Assembly: GCF_900109555.1 (NCBI RefSeq)
Contig: NZ_FNZV01000008.1
Location: 124,001-188,000, forward strand
DNA length: 64,000 bases
Source: Pacificibacter marinus
GTDB taxonomy: Bacteria; Pseudomonadota; Alphaproteobacteria; Rhodobacterales; Rhodobacteraceae
Reading direction: 5' to 3'
Made by a program: the position numbers and the translations under genes. Below, one piece after another: positions 18,704 through 28,486 of the stretch. Each line of letters opens with the position of its first letter. The first letter of the stretch is position 1. A model generated the notes under the pieces. It saw only the letters and a list, made by a program, of their open reading frames with translations. It was not told the origin of the DNA and did not search any database.

Positions 18704-19034
18704 TTTTTGCCTTTTTTCATCAATTTCAGCAAGTCACCCTTAAGGTTAACAACAAGATTAAGGCCGTTTCGTGGACAAAGCGGTGCGATTTTGCATCATT
18801 GGCCCGAAAAATTAGCGCAAATTATGTTCACGACACTACATATAGATCCAGCTGCGCATCTCACCCAACCGCATTCAATACCATTAACCATCAATCGCGC
18901 GCTTTAACATGACGGCATGCAAACGGGCGTGCACCAAATGTCCCAATCGACAGTATTTTAACGGTAACTGCGGCGCGGCGAATCTATTCCGGTGAAGTCC
19001 TTGAAATGGATTTAATCGGCAGCGTTTGGTGAAC
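18704..19034. other. Intergenic region without recognised gene
   Basis: This stretch lies between the leuD terminator and the start of the membrane-protein gene. It has no open frame with a ribosome-binding site and no tRNA-like or strongly structured element that I can support. It presumably holds the promoter of the membrane-protein/EEP pair. Confidence 0.5.
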
Positions 19035-19066
19035 GAAAAACGGCGACCAAATTGGCCGCCGTTTTC
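19035..19066 (-). terminator. Terminator of the leuCD operon
   Basis: On the minus strand AACGGCGGCCA folds back on TGGTCGCCGTT with a short AATT loop and runs into TTTTTCG. It starts 20 bases after the leuD stop. Confidence 0.82.
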
Positions 19067-19085
19067 AATTATTATACCGTTAGGA

Positions 19086-19691
19086 TTAGACCCAAGGGCG
19101 CGCTTGCTGCATTGATGCTTCGAACGTTTCAATAGCGGCTTTTTTCGCCATGGTCAGGCCAATGTCATCGAGACCTTCAAGCAAGCAATGCTTTTTATGT
19201 GCATCAACTTCAAACGGGAATTCTTGACCATCTGAGGTGGTCACGACTTGACCGATAAGATCAATGGTCATCCGCGCATTGGACCCTTTTTCAGCGTCAG
19301 ACATCAACACATCGACAACCTCTTGTGGCATCACGATTGGCAAGATGCCGTTCTTAAAGCTGTTGTTGTAAAAGATGTCTGCGAAAGACGTAGAGATGAT
19401 GCATTTGATGCCAAAATCCGCAATCGCCCAAGGGGCGTGCTCGCGTGATGAGCCACAGCCGAAGTTATCGCCTGCAATCAAAATTTCAGCAGAACGGTAC
19501 TGAGGTTTATTGAGAACGAAGTCTTCAATCTCAGTGCCATCACGGTTGAACCGCATCTCATCAAACAGGTTTTTGCCAAAGCCTGTGCGCTTGATAGATT
19601 TGAGGTGCACTTTTGGGATGATCATATCAGTATCGATATTCACAAGTGGCATCGGCGCAGCAACGCCTGTGATTTTTTCAAATTTTTCCAT
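19086..19691 (-). CDS. leuD: 3-isopropylmalate dehydratase small subunit
   Basis: The 201-residue protein is the LeuD swivelling domain. It has the family blocks [14 protein letters not shown] and [16 protein letters not shown]. With LeuC it isomerises 2-isopropylmalate to 3-isopropylmalate in leucine synthesis. AAGGAGAG precedes the ATG, and the gene begins 11 bases after leuC. Confidence 0.97.
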   Translation of the reverse strand: MEKFEKITGVAAPMPLVNIDTDMIIPKVHLKSIKRTGFGKNLFDEMRFNRDGTEIEDFVLNKPQYRSAEILIAGDNFGCGSSREHAPWAIADFGIKCIISTSFADIFYNNSFKNGILPIVMPQEVVDVLMSDAEKGSNARMTIDLIGQVVTTSDGQEFPFEVDAHKKHCLLEGLDDIGLTMAKKAAIETFEASMQQARPWV

Positions 19692-19702
19692 AATGCCTCT
19701 CC

Positions 19703-21112
19703 TTACATCAAATCACGAACATCGGTCAGACGACCGGTGAGTGCAGCGGCAGCAGCCATGCCAGGGCTGACAAGGTGCGTACGACCTTTGTACCCTTGGC
19801 GACCTTCAAAATTGCGGTTCGATGTGGATGCACACCGCTCGCCTTCGGCCAATTGATCGGGGTTCATCGCAAGGCACATAGAGCAGCCCGCCATACGCCA
19901 TTCAAAACCAGCGTCTTTGAAAATCTGGGCAAGACCTTCTTCTTCGGCTTGCGCACGCACAAGACCAGAACCAGGCACGATCATAGCGCGCATGCCTTCT
20001 TTGATCTTTTTGCCTTTGAGGATTTCAGCAGCAGCACGCAAATCTTCGATACGACCGTTGGTGCAAGAGCCGATAAAGACGGTGTCGATTTCGATGTCTG
20101 TCAATTTTTGACCAACTTCGAGACCCATGTAAGCGATAGAGCGTCGAACGGCTTCAACCTTACCACCTTCAAAGCTTTCGGGCGCGGGCACAACACCGGT
20201 GATTGGCAGAACGTCCTCAGGCGAGGTGCCCCACGTCACAACAGGCTGAATATCTTCGCCTTTGAGTGTCACAACCTTGTCGAATACAGCACCTTCGTCA
20301 GTGAAGAGTGTTTTCCACCACGCCAAAGCTGCATCCCACTGTTCACCTTTTGGCGCATGTGGGCGACCTTTGACGTAAGCATATGTAGTCTCATCAGGTG
20401 CGATCAGACCAGCGCGTGCGCCGCCTTCAATCGCCATGTTACAAACCGTCATGCGTCCTTCCATGGACAGATTGCGGATCGCTTCGCCTGTGTATTCGAT
20501 CACGTACCCAGTACCACCACCGGTGCCAGTTTCGCCGATCACAGCCAAGGTAATGTCTTTCGCGGTCACACCGGGTTTCAGCTTGCCAGTGATTTCCACT
20601 TTCATGTTCTTACCCTTACGCTGGATCAGCGTTTGGGTGGCCAGAACATGTTCAACTTCGGACGTGCCGATACCGTGGGCAAGCGCGCCGAATGCGCCAT
20701 GCGTTGCTGTGTGACTGTCACCACAAACAACGGTCATACCGGGCAAAGTCCAACCTTGCTCAGGGCCAACGATGTGCACGATGCCTTGGCGCACGTCAGA
20801 CACAGGGTAGTAATGCACGCCGAATTCTTTGGCGTTGGTGTCGAGCGCTTCAACTTGAATACGGGACTCTTCGTTGGCAATCACGCCAGACACACGGTCC
20901 AGCGTTGTCGGAACGTTGTGATCCGGCACCGCGATTGTTTTGTCGGGCGCGTGCACTTTACGGCCAGTCATGCGCAGACCTTCGAAGGCTTGTGGCGATG
21001 TCACTTCGTGAACGAGGTGGCGATCAATGTACAACAGTGTTGTGCCATCTTCAGCTTCGTGGGCTACGTGTGCATCCCAGATTTTGTCATAGAGTGTCTT
21101 CGGGGCGGTCAT
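19703..21112 (-). CDS. leuC: 3-isopropylmalate dehydratase large subunit
   Basis: The 469-residue aconitase-family protein carries the [4Fe-4S] ligands in FIGSCTNGR and in [10 protein letters not shown], and the [17 protein letters not shown] block of the active site. It forms the isopropylmalate isomerase with LeuD. CGGAGAG lies six bases before the ATG. A 286-base region separates it from the divergent mscS-type gene and includes a possible leader peptide. Confidence 0.97.
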   Translation of the reverse strand: MTAPKTLYDKIWDAHVAHEAEDGTTLLYIDRHLVHEVTSPQAFEGLRMTGRKVHAPDKTIAVPDHNVPTTLDRVSGVIANEESRIQVEALDTNAKEFGVHYYPVSDVRQGIVHIVGPEQGWTLPGMTVVCGDSHTATHGAFGALAHGIGTSEVEHVLATQTLIQRKGKNMKVEITGKLKPGVTAKDITLAVIGETGTGGGTGYVIEYTGEAIRNLSMEGRMTVCNMAIEGGARAGLIAPDETTYAYVKGRPHAPKGEQWDAALAWWKTLFTDEGAVFDKVVTLKGEDIQPVVTWGTSPEDVLPITGVVPAPESFEGGKVEAVRRSIAYMGLEVGQKLTDIEIDTVFIGSCTNGRIEDLRAAAEILKGKKIKEGMRAMIVPGSGLVRAQAEEEGLAQIFKDAGFEWRMAGCSMCLAMNPDQLAEGERCASTSNRNFEGRQGYKGRTHLVSPGMAAAAALTGRLTDVRDLM

Positions 21113-21188
21113 GTCGCTCTCCGTGGATTGTCAAAAGGAAAAGTCTGCGTGGTTTTGGGCACACCATGAGGGCGTGCAAAAGCTGTCC

Positions 21189-21281
21189 TTAGCCCCGAAG
21201 TCGGGCAAGCACCGAGAGCGTCGCACCATGAAACCGCCAAGGCAGTCGTGCGCGATCATCCATATCAAAAACACGTTTCAT
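21189..21281 (-). CDS. Possible small leader ORF upstream of leuC
   Basis: A 30-codon frame (MKRVFDMDDRARL start, ARLRG end) lies 76 bases before leuC on the same strand. Four of its 30 codons are Leu and five Arg. It could be a leader peptide for attenuation, or chance. There is no strong ribosome-binding site and no clear terminator after it. Confidence 0.2.
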   Translation of the reverse strand: MKRVFDMDDRARLPWRFHGATLSVLARLRG

Positions 21282-21398
21282 AGGGCTTCACATAAAGGCT
21301 TCCGCTGAGTCTCGCAAGGCTTAGCAGCGCCAAACCTACATATCCCCTACGCTCTGCTTGCCCGCACAACCACTGCTGTGCCATGCTGACCGAAAAGG

Positions 21399-22724
21399 AT
21401 GCGTCGTTTGGAGCCAATACAGTTCACCGATATTCTGACCACGACCGGGGCTGATGCGATTGACTTTGTCAAAAGTCTCAGCCGCAAATGGCAGTTTTAT
21501 CAATTGCTTATCTTGCTTGGCACCCTAGGCGTTTCGCTGCTTTGCGCCCACTTTACCCGCTTGCGTTTACGCACATGGATGCGCACGCTGGAAGGTCGCC
21601 CCAAATGGCAACTCCGATCTTTATTACAAATCGAAAAACGGCTTTGGCTCATTCTTTGGCTGGTGATGCTTTGGGCGATCTATGTCGTGATGCAAGAAAT
21701 CACATGGCCCTCACGGTCCTATCTGATCGGCATTGTCGCACGCCTGACAACGGCGTGGTTGCTGGTTGGCTTTGCTGCACGTCTGGTGAAAAACCGGCTC
21801 GTGCGACGCTTGGTGACATGGGCGCTTTGGATCTACGCCACACTTTACTTCCTAGGGTTGCACCTGCGTGCGGCTGCCTTTCTTGATTCCATTGCGATCA
21901 ATTTAGGCGGGCTTGACTTGTCTTTGCTCACCGTCATGAAAGCATTCATTCTCACTGGAATTTTGTTCACATTCGCACGCACGACCTCGGTTCAAGCCTC
22001 CAACAGAATCCGCAAAAACGAAGATATTTCACCGTCAATGCGCGTGCTTATGGTGAAAATGCTGCAAGTTGGGCTCTATGGTGCCGCTGCTTTTATGGGG
22101 CTGAAAGCCGTAGGGTTTGATCTAACGGGGCTGGCAGTCTTATCTGGCGCCATCGGTGTTGGTCTTGGGTTTGGTTTGCAAAAAGTTGTGTCAAACCTTG
22201 TGTCAGGCATCATTATTTTGCTCGATAAATCCATCAAGCCCGGTGATGTGATTTCGCTTGGCGAAACCTTTGGCTGGATCAATACTTTAGGCGCGCGCTA
22301 TGCCTCAGTGGTGACGCGGGACGGCAAAGAATACCTGATCCCGAATGAAGATTTAATCACCAACCAAGTGGTGAACTGGTCGCATACCAACGCATTTGTA
22401 CGACTCGATATTCATTTTGGCACGGCCTATGGTGACGATCCGCATAAAGTGCGCGCTGTTGCCATTGCTGCGGCCAATTCCGTCGAACGTATTTGCAAAG
22501 ACAAAGCCACTGTGTGCCACATCGTTGGCTTTGGTGACAGCGCTGTGGATTACGTTTTACGGTTTTGGATTGTGGACCCAACAGGCGGGCTGACCAACGT
22601 GCGCGGCGCTGTCTATTTGGCCCTTTGGGATGCGTTCAAAGACAATGACATTTCCTTCCCCTTTCCTCAGCGCGAAGTGCGATTGTTAGAGGATGCAGAT
22701 AAAAAAGCGGCACTGAACGATTAG
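21399..22724 (+). CDS. MscS-family mechanosensitive ion channel
   Basis: The 441-residue inner-membrane protein has about five to six hydrophobic segments, then the MscS core. The pore-lining helix is GLAVLSGAIGVGLGFGLQKVVSNLVSGIIIL, shown by its Gly/Ala pattern around residues 245-275. A beta domain follows (KPGDVISLGETFGWINTLGARY and the VTRDGKEYLIPNEDLI motif). It opens on membrane tension during osmotic downshift. It is divergent from leuC and not in a clear operon. Confidence 0.92.
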   Translation: MRRLEPIQFTDILTTTGADAIDFVKSLSRKWQFYQLLILLGTLGVSLLCAHFTRLRLRTWMRTLEGRPKWQLRSLLQIEKRLWLILWLVMLWAIYVVMQEITWPSRSYLIGIVARLTTAWLLVGFAARLVKNRLVRRLVTWALWIYATLYFLGLHLRAAAFLDSIAINLGGLDLSLLTVMKAFILTGILFTFARTTSVQASNRIRKNEDISPSMRVLMVKMLQVGLYGAAAFMGLKAVGFDLTGLAVLSGAIGVGLGFGLQKVVSNLVSGIIILLDKSIKPGDVISLGETFGWINTLGARYASVVTRDGKEYLIPNEDLITNQVVNWSHTNAFVRLDIHFGTAYGDDPHKVRAVAIAAANSVERICKDKATVCHIVGFGDSAVDYVLRFWIVDPTGGLTNVRGAVYLALWDAFKDNDISFPFPQREVRLLEDADKKAALND

Positions 22725-22899
22725 AGCAACCCCTGCTTGGCTGTACCCCCTTTCCAAACCCGCGCAGAGTATATAGATACGCCCGCTGAACACCTGCATA
22801 GTGCAGGCACCCTGAGAGCGTTGAGAAACCTGTCTTTCGGTGCTACAATAAACACACGCCATCGTCGGGCATTTATCGGCGACTTAAAAAGGGTCAAAC

Positions 22900-23298
22900 A
22901 TGACTGACGCGACGACTGAGACATCCGAACCAACCTTTGGCGGCAAGCTGATGCTGGACTTTATCACTGACCACCTAGAAGCAGAAAAAGCAGAAGACAT
23001 CGTAATCATCGATCTGGCTGATAAATCATCCATGGCCGATTACATGGTCGTCTGCTCTGGGCGCTCTGCGCGTCAGGTCGGCTCTCTGGCCGAAAAACTG
23101 TCCGCAAACCTCAAAATCGACCACGAAATTTTCTCGCGTATTGAGGGAAAAACAGCTGGCGACTGGGTGCTTTTGGATGCAGGCGATGTGATCGTCCACA
23201 TTTTCCGCCCAGAAGTACGCGAATTCTACCAGCTTGAAAAAATGTGGCTGTCCTCGGATGAGGCCACAGCCCTGATGTCAGCGCGTCCTGAATCTTAA
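22900..23298 (+). CDS. rsfS: Ribosome silencing factor RsfS
   Basis: The 132-residue Iojap-family protein has the conserved core ADYMVVCSGRSARQVGSLAE and the GDWVLLDAGDVIVHIFRPEVREFYQLEKMW block. It binds ribosomal protein L14 and blocks subunit joining under starvation. It is the first gene of the conserved set rsfS-rlmH-gpmI. The nadD gene often found before it is not here. Confidence 0.96.
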   Translation: MTDATTETSEPTFGGKLMLDFITDHLEAEKAEDIVIIDLADKSSMADYMVVCSGRSARQVGSLAEKLSANLKIDHEIFSRIEGKTAGDWVLLDAGDVIVHIFRPEVREFYQLEKMWLSSDEATALMSARPES

Positions 23299-23307
23299 GG
23301 ATTTAAA

Positions 23308-23778
23308 ATGCGCGTTCATATTTGCGCCATGGGGCGGCTTAGATCTGGCCCCGAGGCGACATTGATCGACGACTACACCACACGCTTTGATCGCAGCGGG
23401 CGGCCCTTGGGGCTTGGCCCGCTGACCATCCACCAACTCGAAGATAAAAAAGGCGGCGGCATGAAAGCCGAAGCTGAAATTATCAGCCGCGCAATTCCAA
23501 ACGGTGCTTTGATTTGCACAATGGATGAACGCGGCAAAGTGCTGTCCTCTCCTGATTTCGCAAATAAACTGGGTGACTGGCGCGACAACGGACGCCAAGA
23601 CGTGGCCTTTGTCATTGGCGGCGCAGATGGTATTGATCCATCCTTGCGCGCGCAGGCTGATTTTTCAATTTCCTTTGGTAAAATGGTCTGGCCGCACATG
23701 CTGGCTCGCGCCATGTTGACAGAACAACTTTACCGCGCGGCCTCAATCTTGGGTGGATCGCCCTATCATCGGGTTTAA
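23308..23778 (+). CDS. rlmH: 23S rRNA (pseudouridine1915-N3)-methyltransferase RlmH
   Basis: The 156-residue SPOUT protein has the SAM-binding knot VIGGADGID and the C-terminal SFGKMVWPHMLARAMLTEQLYRAASILGGSPYHRV signature, seen here at residues about 120-155. It methylates pseudouridine 1915 of 23S rRNA. The gene follows rsfS by nine bases. Confidence 0.97.
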   Translation: MRVHICAMGRLRSGPEATLIDDYTTRFDRSGRPLGLGPLTIHQLEDKKGGGMKAEAEIISRAIPNGALICTMDERGKVLSSPDFANKLGDWRDNGRQDVAFVIGGADGIDPSLRAQADFSISFGKMVWPHMLARAMLTEQLYRAASILGGSPYHRV

Positions 23779-23870
23779 TCCGCTATTTTTCGCCCTTATA
23801 TGTCAGTAGTGGTTCACCACAGACACGCAGCGCGCTAGAACAGGCGCAAGTGCAACACGAGGAGTCGATC

Positions 23871-25397
23871 ATGTCCACACCCAAACCTGTCGTTTTATGT
23901 ATTCTTGATGGCTGGGGACAGCGTGATGAAATCGAAGGTAATGCCCCCGCGCAAGCCAACACGCCAGCCTATGATCGGTTGATGGCGACCTGCCCACACA
24001 GCAGCTTGATCACCTTTGGCCCCGACGTCGGATTACCCTCAGGCCAGATGGGCAACTCGGAAGTGGGCCACACCAATATCGGCGCAGGCCGTGTTGTGGC
24101 GATGGACCTTGGGCAAATTGATTTGGCGATTGAAAACGGATCGTTCTTTGAAAACAAAGAAATCGTTGCCTTCGCCCAAACCCTTAAAAAGACAGGCGGC
24201 ACCGCGCATTTGATGGGCGTCATTTCCGATGGCGGCGTACACGGTCATATCGTGCACACCTTGGCCGCAGCCAAAGCCCTTACAGATCACGGCGTCCCTG
24301 TTGTCATTCATGCCATCACAGACGGGCGTGATGTTGCGCCTAAATCTGCCGATACATTCATGCCGCAACTGGTCAAAGGCCTGCCCAAAGGGGCGCGCGT
24401 TGGCACAGTCATTGGCCGCTATTTTGCGCTTGATCGCGACAACCGTTGGGAACGTGTATCCCAAGCTTATGAAGCCATTGCAAACGCCACAGGCATTGAG
24501 GCAGCGGACACAGCCATTGACGCAGTAACCGCAGCCTATGCGCGTGATGAAAACGATGAGTTTATCAAAGCCACCGTGATCGGCGATTATGCCGGTGTTG
24601 AAGATGGAGACGGTTTTTTCTGTCTCAACTTTCGCGCTGACCGCGCCCGCGAAATCTTGGCGGCTTTGGCCCAACCCGATTTTGATGGGTTTGAGACAGA
24701 TGACCGCCCAGAGTTCGCAGCTATACTGGGCATGGTGGAATATTCCAAAGGTCACAACGCCTATATGAAAGCCGCCTATCCGAAAAACGAGATCATCAAC
24801 ACGTTGGGCGAATGGGTGGCCAAGCAGGGCAAAACTCAATTCCGACTGGCTGAAACTGAAAAATATCCGCATGTGACGTTCTTTTTGAACGGCGGCAAAG
24901 AAACCGCTGAAGTCGGCGAAGATCGGTTTATGCCGCAATCGCCCAAAGTGGCGACCTATGATTTGCAGCCAGAAATGAGCGCCCCAGAGGTGACAGCAAA
25001 ATTTTTGGAAGTCATCGATGCAGGCTACGACTTGATCGTCACCAATTACGCCAACCCTGACATGGTCGGGCACACAGGTGATCTAGGGGCCGCAATAAAA
25101 GCGTGCGAGACTGTCGATGCTGGCCTTGCGCAAGTCATGGATGCTCTGGAACGCGTGGGCGGCGCAATGATTGTCACCGCAGATCACGGCAACTGCGAAA
25201 CGATGATCGACCCCGTGACTGGCGGCGTGCACACGGCACACACCACAAATCTTGTACCAGTTGCACTGTTCAACGGGCCTGCAGGGGCGACACTGCGCCA
25301 AGGCGGCCGGCTTGCCGATTTGGCACCTTCACTTTTGGATTTGATGGGGATTGAACAACCCAAAGAGATGACTGGTGAAAGTCTGATTCAACGATGA
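23871..25397 (+). CDS. gpmI: 2,3-bisphosphoglycerate-independent phosphoglycerate mutase
   Basis: The 508-residue protein interconverts 3- and 2-phosphoglycerate. It shows the alkaline-phosphatase-fold metal motifs: ILDGWG at the start, GNSEVGHTNIGAG with the phosphorylated serine, then NYANPDMVGHTGD and ITADHGNCE at the C-terminus. ATG 23871 is chosen because GAGGAG lies seven bases upstream. Its last bases overlap the next start (ATGA). Confidence 0.97.
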   Translation: MSTPKPVVLCILDGWGQRDEIEGNAPAQANTPAYDRLMATCPHSSLITFGPDVGLPSGQMGNSEVGHTNIGAGRVVAMDLGQIDLAIENGSFFENKEIVAFAQTLKKTGGTAHLMGVISDGGVHGHIVHTLAAAKALTDHGVPVVIHAITDGRDVAPKSADTFMPQLVKGLPKGARVGTVIGRYFALDRDNRWERVSQAYEAIANATGIEAADTAIDAVTAAYARDENDEFIKATVIGDYAGVEDGDGFFCLNFRADRAREILAALAQPDFDGFETDDRPEFAAILGMVEYSKGHNAYMKAAYPKNEIINTLGEWVAKQGKTQFRLAETEKYPHVTFFLNGGKETAEVGEDRFMPQSPKVATYDLQPEMSAPEVTAKFLEVIDAGYDLIVTNYANPDMVGHTGDLGAAIKACETVDAGLAQVMDALERVGGAMIVTADHGNCETMIDPVTGGVHTAHTTNLVPVALFNGPAGATLRQGGRLADLAPSLLDLMGIEQPKEMTGESLIQR

Positions 25398-26524
25398 GGC
25401 TATGGCGGGCAGCAGGGCTAGCTTTTGGACTATGTGCAGCACTTTCTGCACAGGCCCAAGACACGAGCCCTGCTGCCTTGGCCGAAGCCGCGCTAGCACA
25501 ATTCGAAGATGCACATACAAAACTTGAGGCTGCACAAGCCGCAACAGATCGCGTAAAGGCGCTAACTGGCGTCATTTATGCCTATGAGAGCGGATTAGAA
25601 GCCATGCGCGCTGGTCTGCGCCAAGCCGCCTTGCGCGAAGCCGAAATCGAACGTGCGTTTGAAGATGAAAGCGGACAGGTTGCAACACTGATTGGGGTTT
25701 TAATCAACCTGCGCCCCGATGCGTCGCCAGCCGCTTTGGTCCACCCAACAGGCCCTATAGGTCAAGCCCGCGCAGGAATGCTGGTGTCGTCGATCACCCC
25801 TGCAATGCAAGCGCAGGCCGAAGAGTTGCGCACCCAACTGCAAGAAGTTTCAATTTTGCGAGAGTTGCAAAGCGAAGCGTTACAGGTGCTTGAGGCTGGC
25901 CTCAAAGACGTACAAACCGCGCGCACCGATTTAAGCCAAGCCATGTCCCAGCGCACAGATTTACCGCAGCGCTTTGCGGCGAACCCTGAACGTATGCTTG
26001 ACCTCATAAATGGATCAGACACTCTGGAATCTTTTGCATCAAGCTTGGCTGTGATGGATGTTGTGGATGGACTGTCAACGCTGCCTGATTTGGATTCAGC
26101 CAAAGGCACATGGCCTCTGCCAGTACAGGGCCGCTTGTTGCGTGGATATGAAGAATCTGACGCGGCAGGCATCAAGCGCCCTGGATGGCTTTTGGCCGCG
26201 CGACCTTTGTCTTTGGTTGTCACGCCATGGCCCGCCACCATCAGATACCAAGGCGCATTTTTGGACTACGGAAATGTGATCATTCTTGAACCTGGAAATG
26301 ACGTATTACTCGTACTTGCAGGCCTAGAAGAGGTATACGGAGACATCGGGTCTGTCATTCCAGCTGGAACGGCTGTGGGTTTGATGGCAGGGGCGGCGCC
26401 TGATCTGGAAGCCTTTGTCACAAATGCAGAACTAGGGACTGGCGCAGGCTTAACAGAGACGCTTTATATAGAGGTCAGAGAAGGCGGAAAGCCGGTAGAC
26501 CCGACGCAGTGGTTTACGCAATGA
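25394..26524 (+). CDS. EnvC-like murein hydrolase activator with degenerate LytM domain
   Basis: The 376-residue protein has a signal peptide (cleavage-like AQAQ near residue 22), a long region rich in Ala, Glu and Gln that should form coiled coil (about 25-190), and a C-terminal LytM/M23-like domain. The zinc-binding histidines of active M23 peptidases are missing: the expected DHG...H block reads EPGNDVLLVLAG. EnvC and similar factors are also inactive and work by switching on amidases at the division site. It overlaps gpmI by four bases and precedes ctpA, as in related genomes. Confidence 0.85.
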   Translation: MRLWRAAGLAFGLCAALSAQAQDTSPAALAEAALAQFEDAHTKLEAAQAATDRVKALTGVIYAYESGLEAMRAGLRQAALREAEIERAFEDESGQVATLIGVLINLRPDASPAALVHPTGPIGQARAGMLVSSITPAMQAQAEELRTQLQEVSILRELQSEALQVLEAGLKDVQTARTDLSQAMSQRTDLPQRFAANPERMLDLINGSDTLESFASSLAVMDVVDGLSTLPDLDSAKGTWPLPVQGRLLRGYEESDAAGIKRPGWLLAARPLSLVVTPWPATIRYQGAFLDYGNVIILEPGNDVLLVLAGLEEVYGDIGSVIPAGTAVGLMAGAAPDLEAFVTNAELGTGAGLTETLYIEVREGGKPVDPTQWFTQ

Positions 26525-26596
26525 GCTACAGGACTTAGCATTTGGGTTCCTTTGCTGAACAAGAGCTCTTTTGAGAGCTGAAGAGAGGAAAGACGC

Positions 26597-27928
26597 ATGA
26601 AGAAATATTTGATGGCAGGCGTGATTGGCGTTTTGGCGGGCACCCTTGTGTCAACGCAATTCGTGGGTCCGCTCATCGCGCAAGAAGCCGACAAGACAAG
26701 CAATGTCTATGAACAGCTTGATCTTTTTGGTGATGTATTTGAGCGTATTCGTGCGCAATATGTTGAAGAAGTCGACGCTGAAAAACTGGTTGAATCTGCG
26801 ATTGATGGCATGTTGTCGTCTCTGGATCCCCATTCGTCCTATCTGTCGCCTGATGACGCAGCTGATATGCGCGTGCAAACATCAGGATCTTTTGGTGGAC
26901 TTGGTATAGAAGTCACCCAAGAAGAAGGCTTCGTCAAAGTTGTCGCCCCAATTGATGGCACCCCTGCCGACATTGCTGGTGTGCAGGCGGGCGACTTTAT
27001 CACACAGGTCGATGGTGAAAGCGTTTTGGGCATGACCTTGAACGACACTGTCGCTCTGATGCGTGGTCCTGTTGGCGCAGAAATTGTTATTACAGTGGTC
27101 CGCGAAGGCACCGATGAACCGTTTGATATTTCCATCATTCGTGATGTGATCAAATTGACTGCCGTGCGGTCGCGCGTCGAAGGCAATTCGGTCGTTTTAC
27201 GTGTCACGACCTTTAACGAGCAAACCTATCCAAACCTCAAAGACGGTTTGGAAGACAGCATCAAAGAACTTGGCGGCATGGACAACGTCAACGGTATCGT
27301 TGTCGATTTGCGTAACAACCCTGGTGGCCTTTTGGATCAGGCGATCATGGTGTCCGACGCCTTCTTGGAAACGGGCGAAATCGTATCGACTCGAGGCCGT
27401 GACCTTGAACAAAGCGAACGCGTTAACGCCCACGCGGGCGACTTGGCCGAGGGGAAACCCATTGTGGTCTTGATCAATGGTGGCTCTGCGTCGGCTTCTG
27501 AAATCGTTGCAGGTGCACTGCAAGACCACCGCCGCGCCATCGTTGTCGGAACCAAATCTTTTGGTAAAGGATCGGTTCAAACCGTGATGCCTCTGCGCTC
27601 AGACGGTGCAATGCGATTGACTACAGCGCGGTATTACACACCTTCAGGTCGCTCGATCCAAGCGCTTGGCGTGTCACCTGATATCGTTGTTGAACAACCG
27701 CCACGCAAACCCGAAGCAGACGAAGCAGACGATACGCCACGCCAGCAACGTACCGAAGCTGATTTGCGCGGATCATTGAACAACGACAGCCTCACCGAGG
27801 ATGAAATCCTTCAAATCGAAGCAGAGCGTGAAAAGGCTGACCTTGCCGCAAAACTGCGTGATGAGGATTTCCAACTCGCCTACGCCATCGATCTTTTGCA
27901 TGGCCTATCTGCCATCGGCGATCAATAA
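26597..27928 (+). CDS. ctpA: S41-family C-terminal processing peptidase (CtpA)
   Basis: The 443-residue protein has an N-terminal signal or anchor (residues 1-28). A PDZ domain (about 95-175) with GGLGIEV and AGDFITQVDG comes next, then the S41 catalytic domain. The serine-lysine dyad is visible as Ser299 in GGSASASEI and Lys324 in SFGKGS, with the usual 25-residue spacing. It degrades or trims periplasmic proteins from their C-termini. The tail is acidic and rich in Glu and Asp. GAGG stands before the ATG. Confidence 0.96.
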   Translation: MKKYLMAGVIGVLAGTLVSTQFVGPLIAQEADKTSNVYEQLDLFGDVFERIRAQYVEEVDAEKLVESAIDGMLSSLDPHSSYLSPDDAADMRVQTSGSFGGLGIEVTQEEGFVKVVAPIDGTPADIAGVQAGDFITQVDGESVLGMTLNDTVALMRGPVGAEIVITVVREGTDEPFDISIIRDVIKLTAVRSRVEGNSVVLRVTTFNEQTYPNLKDGLEDSIKELGGMDNVNGIVVDLRNNPGGLLDQAIMVSDAFLETGEIVSTRGRDLEQSERVNAHAGDLAEGKPIVVLINGGSASASEIVAGALQDHRRAIVVGTKSFGKGSVQTVMPLRSDGAMRLTTARYYTPSGRSIQALGVSPDIVVEQPPRKPEADEADDTPRQQRTEADLRGSLNNDSLTEDEILQIEAEREKADLAAKLRDEDFQLAYAIDLLHGLSAIGDQ

Positions 27929-27935
27929 GTTACAC

Positions 27936-27958
27936 TGCGGGGGCGCACTGTCCCCGCA
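27936..27958 (+). terminator. GC-rich hairpin between ctpA and rppH
   Basis: TGCGGGG pairs with CCCCGCA around a nine-base loop, followed by ATTTAC. It starts eight bases after the ctpA stop. The uridine tract is poor, so it is at most a partial terminator or an RNA-end stabiliser. Confidence 0.4.
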
Positions 27959-27985
27959 ATTTACATCCGACCCTGTGGACCCAAT

Positions 27986-28462
27986 ATGACACTTGACCCA
28001 AACACGCTGCCCTATCGCCCTTGTGTGGGCGTGATGCTTGCAAACAAAGCGGGCCAGATTTTTGTCGGCGAACGCATCGATACCCCGGGTGCTTGGCAAA
28101 TGCCCCAAGGCGGCATCGACAAGGGCGAAGCCCCGCGTGATGCCGCCCTGCGTGAGTTGTGGGAAGAAACCGGTGTGAACCCAGAACACGTTACCGTGCA
28201 GGCTGAAACCACCGATTGGCTGACCTATGACTTACCAGATCATTTGCTTGGTAAGGTCTGGAAAGGCAAATATCGTGGTCAAAAACAGCTGTGGTTTTTG
28301 CTGCGGTTCAACAGCACTGACGACAAAATATCCATCGCATCCGAGCACCCAGAATTTGCGCAGTGGAAGTGGTCAAACCCTACGGATTTGGTAGCCGAAA
28401 TTGTCCCCTTCAAAAAAGACATCTACGACGCCGTGATCCAAGAGTTCGCGGCACACCTTTAA
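27986..28462 (+). CDS. rppH: RNA pyrophosphohydrolase RppH
   Basis: The 158-residue Nudix hydrolase has the Nudix box [23 protein letters not shown] at residues about 39-61 (catalytic glutamates in RELWEE). The N-terminal YRPCVGVML and KGQKQLWF-like regions are typical of RppH. It removes pyrophosphate from the 5' end of mRNA to start decay. It lies 57 bases after ctpA. Confidence 0.95.
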   Translation: MTLDPNTLPYRPCVGVMLANKAGQIFVGERIDTPGAWQMPQGGIDKGEAPRDAALRELWEETGVNPEHVTVQAETTDWLTYDLPDHLLGKVWKGKYRGQKQLWFLLRFNSTDDKISIASEHPEFAQWKWSNPTDLVAEIVPFKKDIYDAVIQEFAAHL

Positions 28463-28486
28463 ATCAGCGCACCGCATCCCTGTCAC

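Noticed and set aside
18884-18891. TTAACCAT resembling a CtrA-binding site
   Set aside because: It is a single 8-base match in AT-rich intergenic DNA, expected by chance about this often, with no paired half-site at the right spacing.
19775-21169. A 464-codon plus-strand frame opposite leuC
   Set aside because: leuC is certain on the minus strand. The antisense frame has low-complexity composition and no ribosome-binding site.
24039-25073. A 344-codon minus-strand frame opposite gpmI
   Set aside because: It is antisense to a well-conserved enzyme and shows no recognisable protein features.
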